Source: Pseudomonadota bacterium (lineage in GTDB: Bacteria; Myxococcota_A; Polyangia; Haliangiales; Haliangiaceae). Taken from it: a stretch of 56,078 nt of DNA. Below the pieces are notes generated by a model that ran no database searches, had not been told where the DNA came from, and saw nothing but the letters and a program-made list of their open reading frames with translations. Below are positions 54,739 to 56,078 of this stretch, one piece after another (position 1 is the stretch's first letter; each line of letters starts with the position of its first letter). Where the stretch lies: contig JAEYYV010000309.1 in NCBI GenBank assembly GCA_023428295.1, positions 1 to 56,078 on the forward strand. The letters run 5' to 3'. The position numbers and the translations under genes were made by a program.

Positions 54739-55390
54739 CGCGCGGGATCGTGAGGCCGGCGCCGGGATCGTCGAGCCGGCGGCCGACGACGTACAGGCCG
54801 TGCTTGAACACGACTAGCGAGAACGGCGCGAGGTAACCGCGGGAGGCGCGGCCACTGCCGGCGCGGTAGGCAAACTTGACGATGCGGCGCATAAGTACGC
54901 CGGTTTGCAGCGCGTCGATCACGTCCTCCTTGCCGCGGTACACCTTGGTGCCACCGTCAGGGATGTACGCGAAGCGATCGCGATCGGCGGTCAGCTCGGC
55001 GCGCTCCTTGGCGGTCGTGCGCTGGAGCAGCTTGGCGAGCAGGGACTCGACGTCCTCGGCGAACGGCGTGCCCTTGAACACGTCGAACATGCGGCGGATC
55101 GCGAGCAGCGTGTAACGCTCGCGGCGCGAGATCGGCACGGTGCGCGTGCTCTCGTCTTCGAGGCGCGCGGCGGCGCGACCGTCGATCGGCGTGCGGTCGA
55201 TCTGGATGTGTGCGTCGGCCAGCTCGGCGAGGTCGCGCTTGACGGTGCGCACGTGGACGCCGACCAGCTCGGCGAGCTGTTCGAGCGTGCGGCCCTCCGG
55301 GAAGCCGCGGAGCGCCTCCAGGATGCGGAACGCTCGCGCGACCTGGCCGGTTTCACCGCGCCGGTACACGCGCACCTCGGTGATCGTCAC
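54707..55390 (-). CDS. HTH-WYL transcriptional regulator, N-terminal part, 227 aa
   Basis: The N-terminus holds a winged HTH (RAFRILEALRGFPEGRTLEQLAELVGVHVRTVKRDLAELADA), then linker strands and a WYL domain (KFAYRAGSGRASRGYLAPFSLVVFKHGLYVVGRRLDD). WYL-domain regulators such as CapW and BrxR control phage-defence genes and sense nucleic acid or ligand. GTG at 55390 is used; TTG at 55396 is also possible, and no good ribosome site is seen. The frame ends early, with the WCX part in another frame downstream. It is divergent from the gene at 55674. Confidence 0.75.
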   Translation of the reverse strand: MTITEVRVYRRGETGQVARAFRILEALRGFPEGRTLEQLAELVGVHVRTVKRDLAELADAHIQIDRTPIDGRAAARLEDESTRTVPISRRERYTLLAIRRMFDVFKGTPFAEDVESLLAKLLQRTTAKERAELTADRDRFAYIPDGGTKVYRGKEDVIDALQTGVLMRRIVKFAYRAGSGRASRGYLAPFSLVVFKHGLYVVGRRLDDPGAGLTIPRGATERFAVER

Positions 55391-55396
55391 CGCCAA

Positions 55397-55673
55397 GATC
55401 GCGTTCTGGAGCGGCGTTTGTCGTCGGAGAAGGCTTCCGAAAAGCCTTTCCAGGCCCTTCGGCGAAGGGATACGCGAAGTGCCTTTCGTCTGGGGCGACG
55501 GCCAAGCGGTTGAACTGGTTGGCCTCGGGGCAGGGCGCGGAAAGGGCTTCCGGCCGGTGCCGAAGCACCGCGGGTGACGTTGCGAAGGCCGGGATCAGCA
55601 CCGTGCGCGGCCAGGATCGCACGGTTAGCTCGACTGGACAAAGGTTGTCCAACTCGATGTGCAGGATGCTTGC
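55397..55673. promoter_or_regulatory. Divergent regulatory region of the WYL gene
   Basis: It contains the 7-3-7 palindrome at 55635 and a CCCTTCG-G-CGAAGGG hairpin at 55455-55469. The AAGCCTTTCC near 55444 is nearly matched in reverse by GGAAAGGGCTT near 55537. No gene is evident. The symmetric elements fit autoregulation by the WYL protein. Confidence 0.45.
55635..55651. promoter_or_regulatory. Palindrome, candidate operator
   Basis: TGGACAA and TTGTCCA flank AGG (55635-55651), 22 bases upstream of the ATG at 55674. Its place in the divergent intergenic region next to a WYL regulator makes it the best candidate operator in the window. Confidence 0.5.
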
Positions 55674-56078
55674 ATGTCGATCTCAACACCTGCCCCCGCC
55701 GTTGCCAAGCCGCTGATCGTCCCGCTCGCTCGCGATCCGAACGGGAGGCCGCTGCGCGTTCCACCGGAGGCCGCATTCTGGCGCGTACGCCGCCACACGC
55801 GAGGCCGGCCGCGCAACGTGATCGGCGCCGACCGCAAGCCGGTCGAGCTGCCGCTCGACGTCACCGAAGACGACCTCGAAGCGATGTTCGGCGCGGGTAC
55901 GTACCGCCTCGACCTGTACGACGCGCAGGGGGAGCCGCTCGACGGCACCGCCACGGGCGCGCTCGGAGAGTCCGAGCCTGCGAACGCGAACCAGCCGTCG
56001 GAGGACGCGGTCGCCATCGCGCCGGTGCTGCCGGCGAACGCCAGCGACGTTCGGCTCGTGCTGGAGGCGAACGTCCGC
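55674..56078 (+). CDS. Unknown protein, C-terminus beyond the window
   Basis: The ATG at 55674 opens a frame without stop to the window end (135 codons). The start MSISTPAPAVAKPLIVPLARDPNGRPLRVP is Pro-rich, followed by AFWRVRRHTRGRPRNVIGADRKPVELPLDVTEDDLEAMFGAGTYRLDLYDAQGEPLDG. The last part suggests a small beta domain. No family is recognised. It is divergent from the WYL regulator and may be the first gene of the operon that WYL controls. Confidence 0.65.
   Translation, partial: MSISTPAPAVAKPLIVPLARDPNGRPLRVPPEAAFWRVRRHTRGRPRNVIGADRKPVELPLDVTEDDLEAMFGAGTYRLDLYDAQGEPLDGTATGALGESEPANANQPSEDAVAIAPVLPANASDVRLVLEANVR

Overview
The window is high-GC DNA from a delta-proteobacterial predator-like lineage. 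My best inference is Myxococcota, perhaps near Haliangium/Kofleriaceae. The reasons are strong G/C third-position bias, a Hanks-type Ser/Thr kinase with a PEGA-like C-terminus, many lipoproteins starting with Cys-Gly clusters, a trypsin ending in a MYXO-CTERM-like tail, and secreted proteins with eukaryote-like modules (somatomedin-B-like, proprotein convertase P domain). The organism is not proven by any marker gene here.

Left half (1-30173, chromosomal): the 3' end of an aconitase/3-isopropylmalate dehydratase gene; a minus-strand operon of exported TldD, TldE-like protein and a small radical SAM enzyme; a double-receiver protein and CorA; zinc-ribbon/PH membrane protein; TPR/outer-membrane-barrel protein next to a Ser/Thr kinase; a D,D-carboxypeptidase; an FMN-binding protein; a second exported TldD/TldE-like pair without the zinc motif; a TerB-like protein; several secreted proteins; then a two-component system (histidine kinase plus NtrC-type regulator) divergent from an RND efflux operon (membrane fusion protein, pump, outer-membrane factor), with a perfect 16-bp palindrome between them. 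Small hypothetical genes and a GNAT-like protein follow.

Middle (30264-41353): a LysR regulator joined in frame to an Rnk/GreA-C-like domain, two very large tandem lipoproteins, then a patchy accessory stretch. It holds an aspartyl-protease pair, an integrase remnant, a PH membrane protein, a TPR protein and a broken small gene. Two copies of a 21-23 nt sequence resembling a tRNA 3' end bracket it and are candidate attachment sites.

Right part (41354-56078, accessory): a minus-strand type I-G (formerly I-U) CRISPR-Cas interference operon, csb1-csb2-cas3-cas8-like, followed by an AlbA_2/HATPase regulator gene. No cas1, cas2, cas4 or CRISPR array is visible. Beyond it lies a second accessory cluster: a beta-CASP metallo-beta-lactamase protein, a 55-aa protein, an IS630 transposase remnant, a strikingly compact DnaE-like polymerase lacking the PHP domain and apparently the thumb, a coupled zinc-ribbon protein, a PD-(D/E)XK-like protein, and a frameshifted HTH-WYL regulator divergent from a gene that runs off the window, with a palindromic candidate operator between them. 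This last cluster is the best candidate for an undescribed system.
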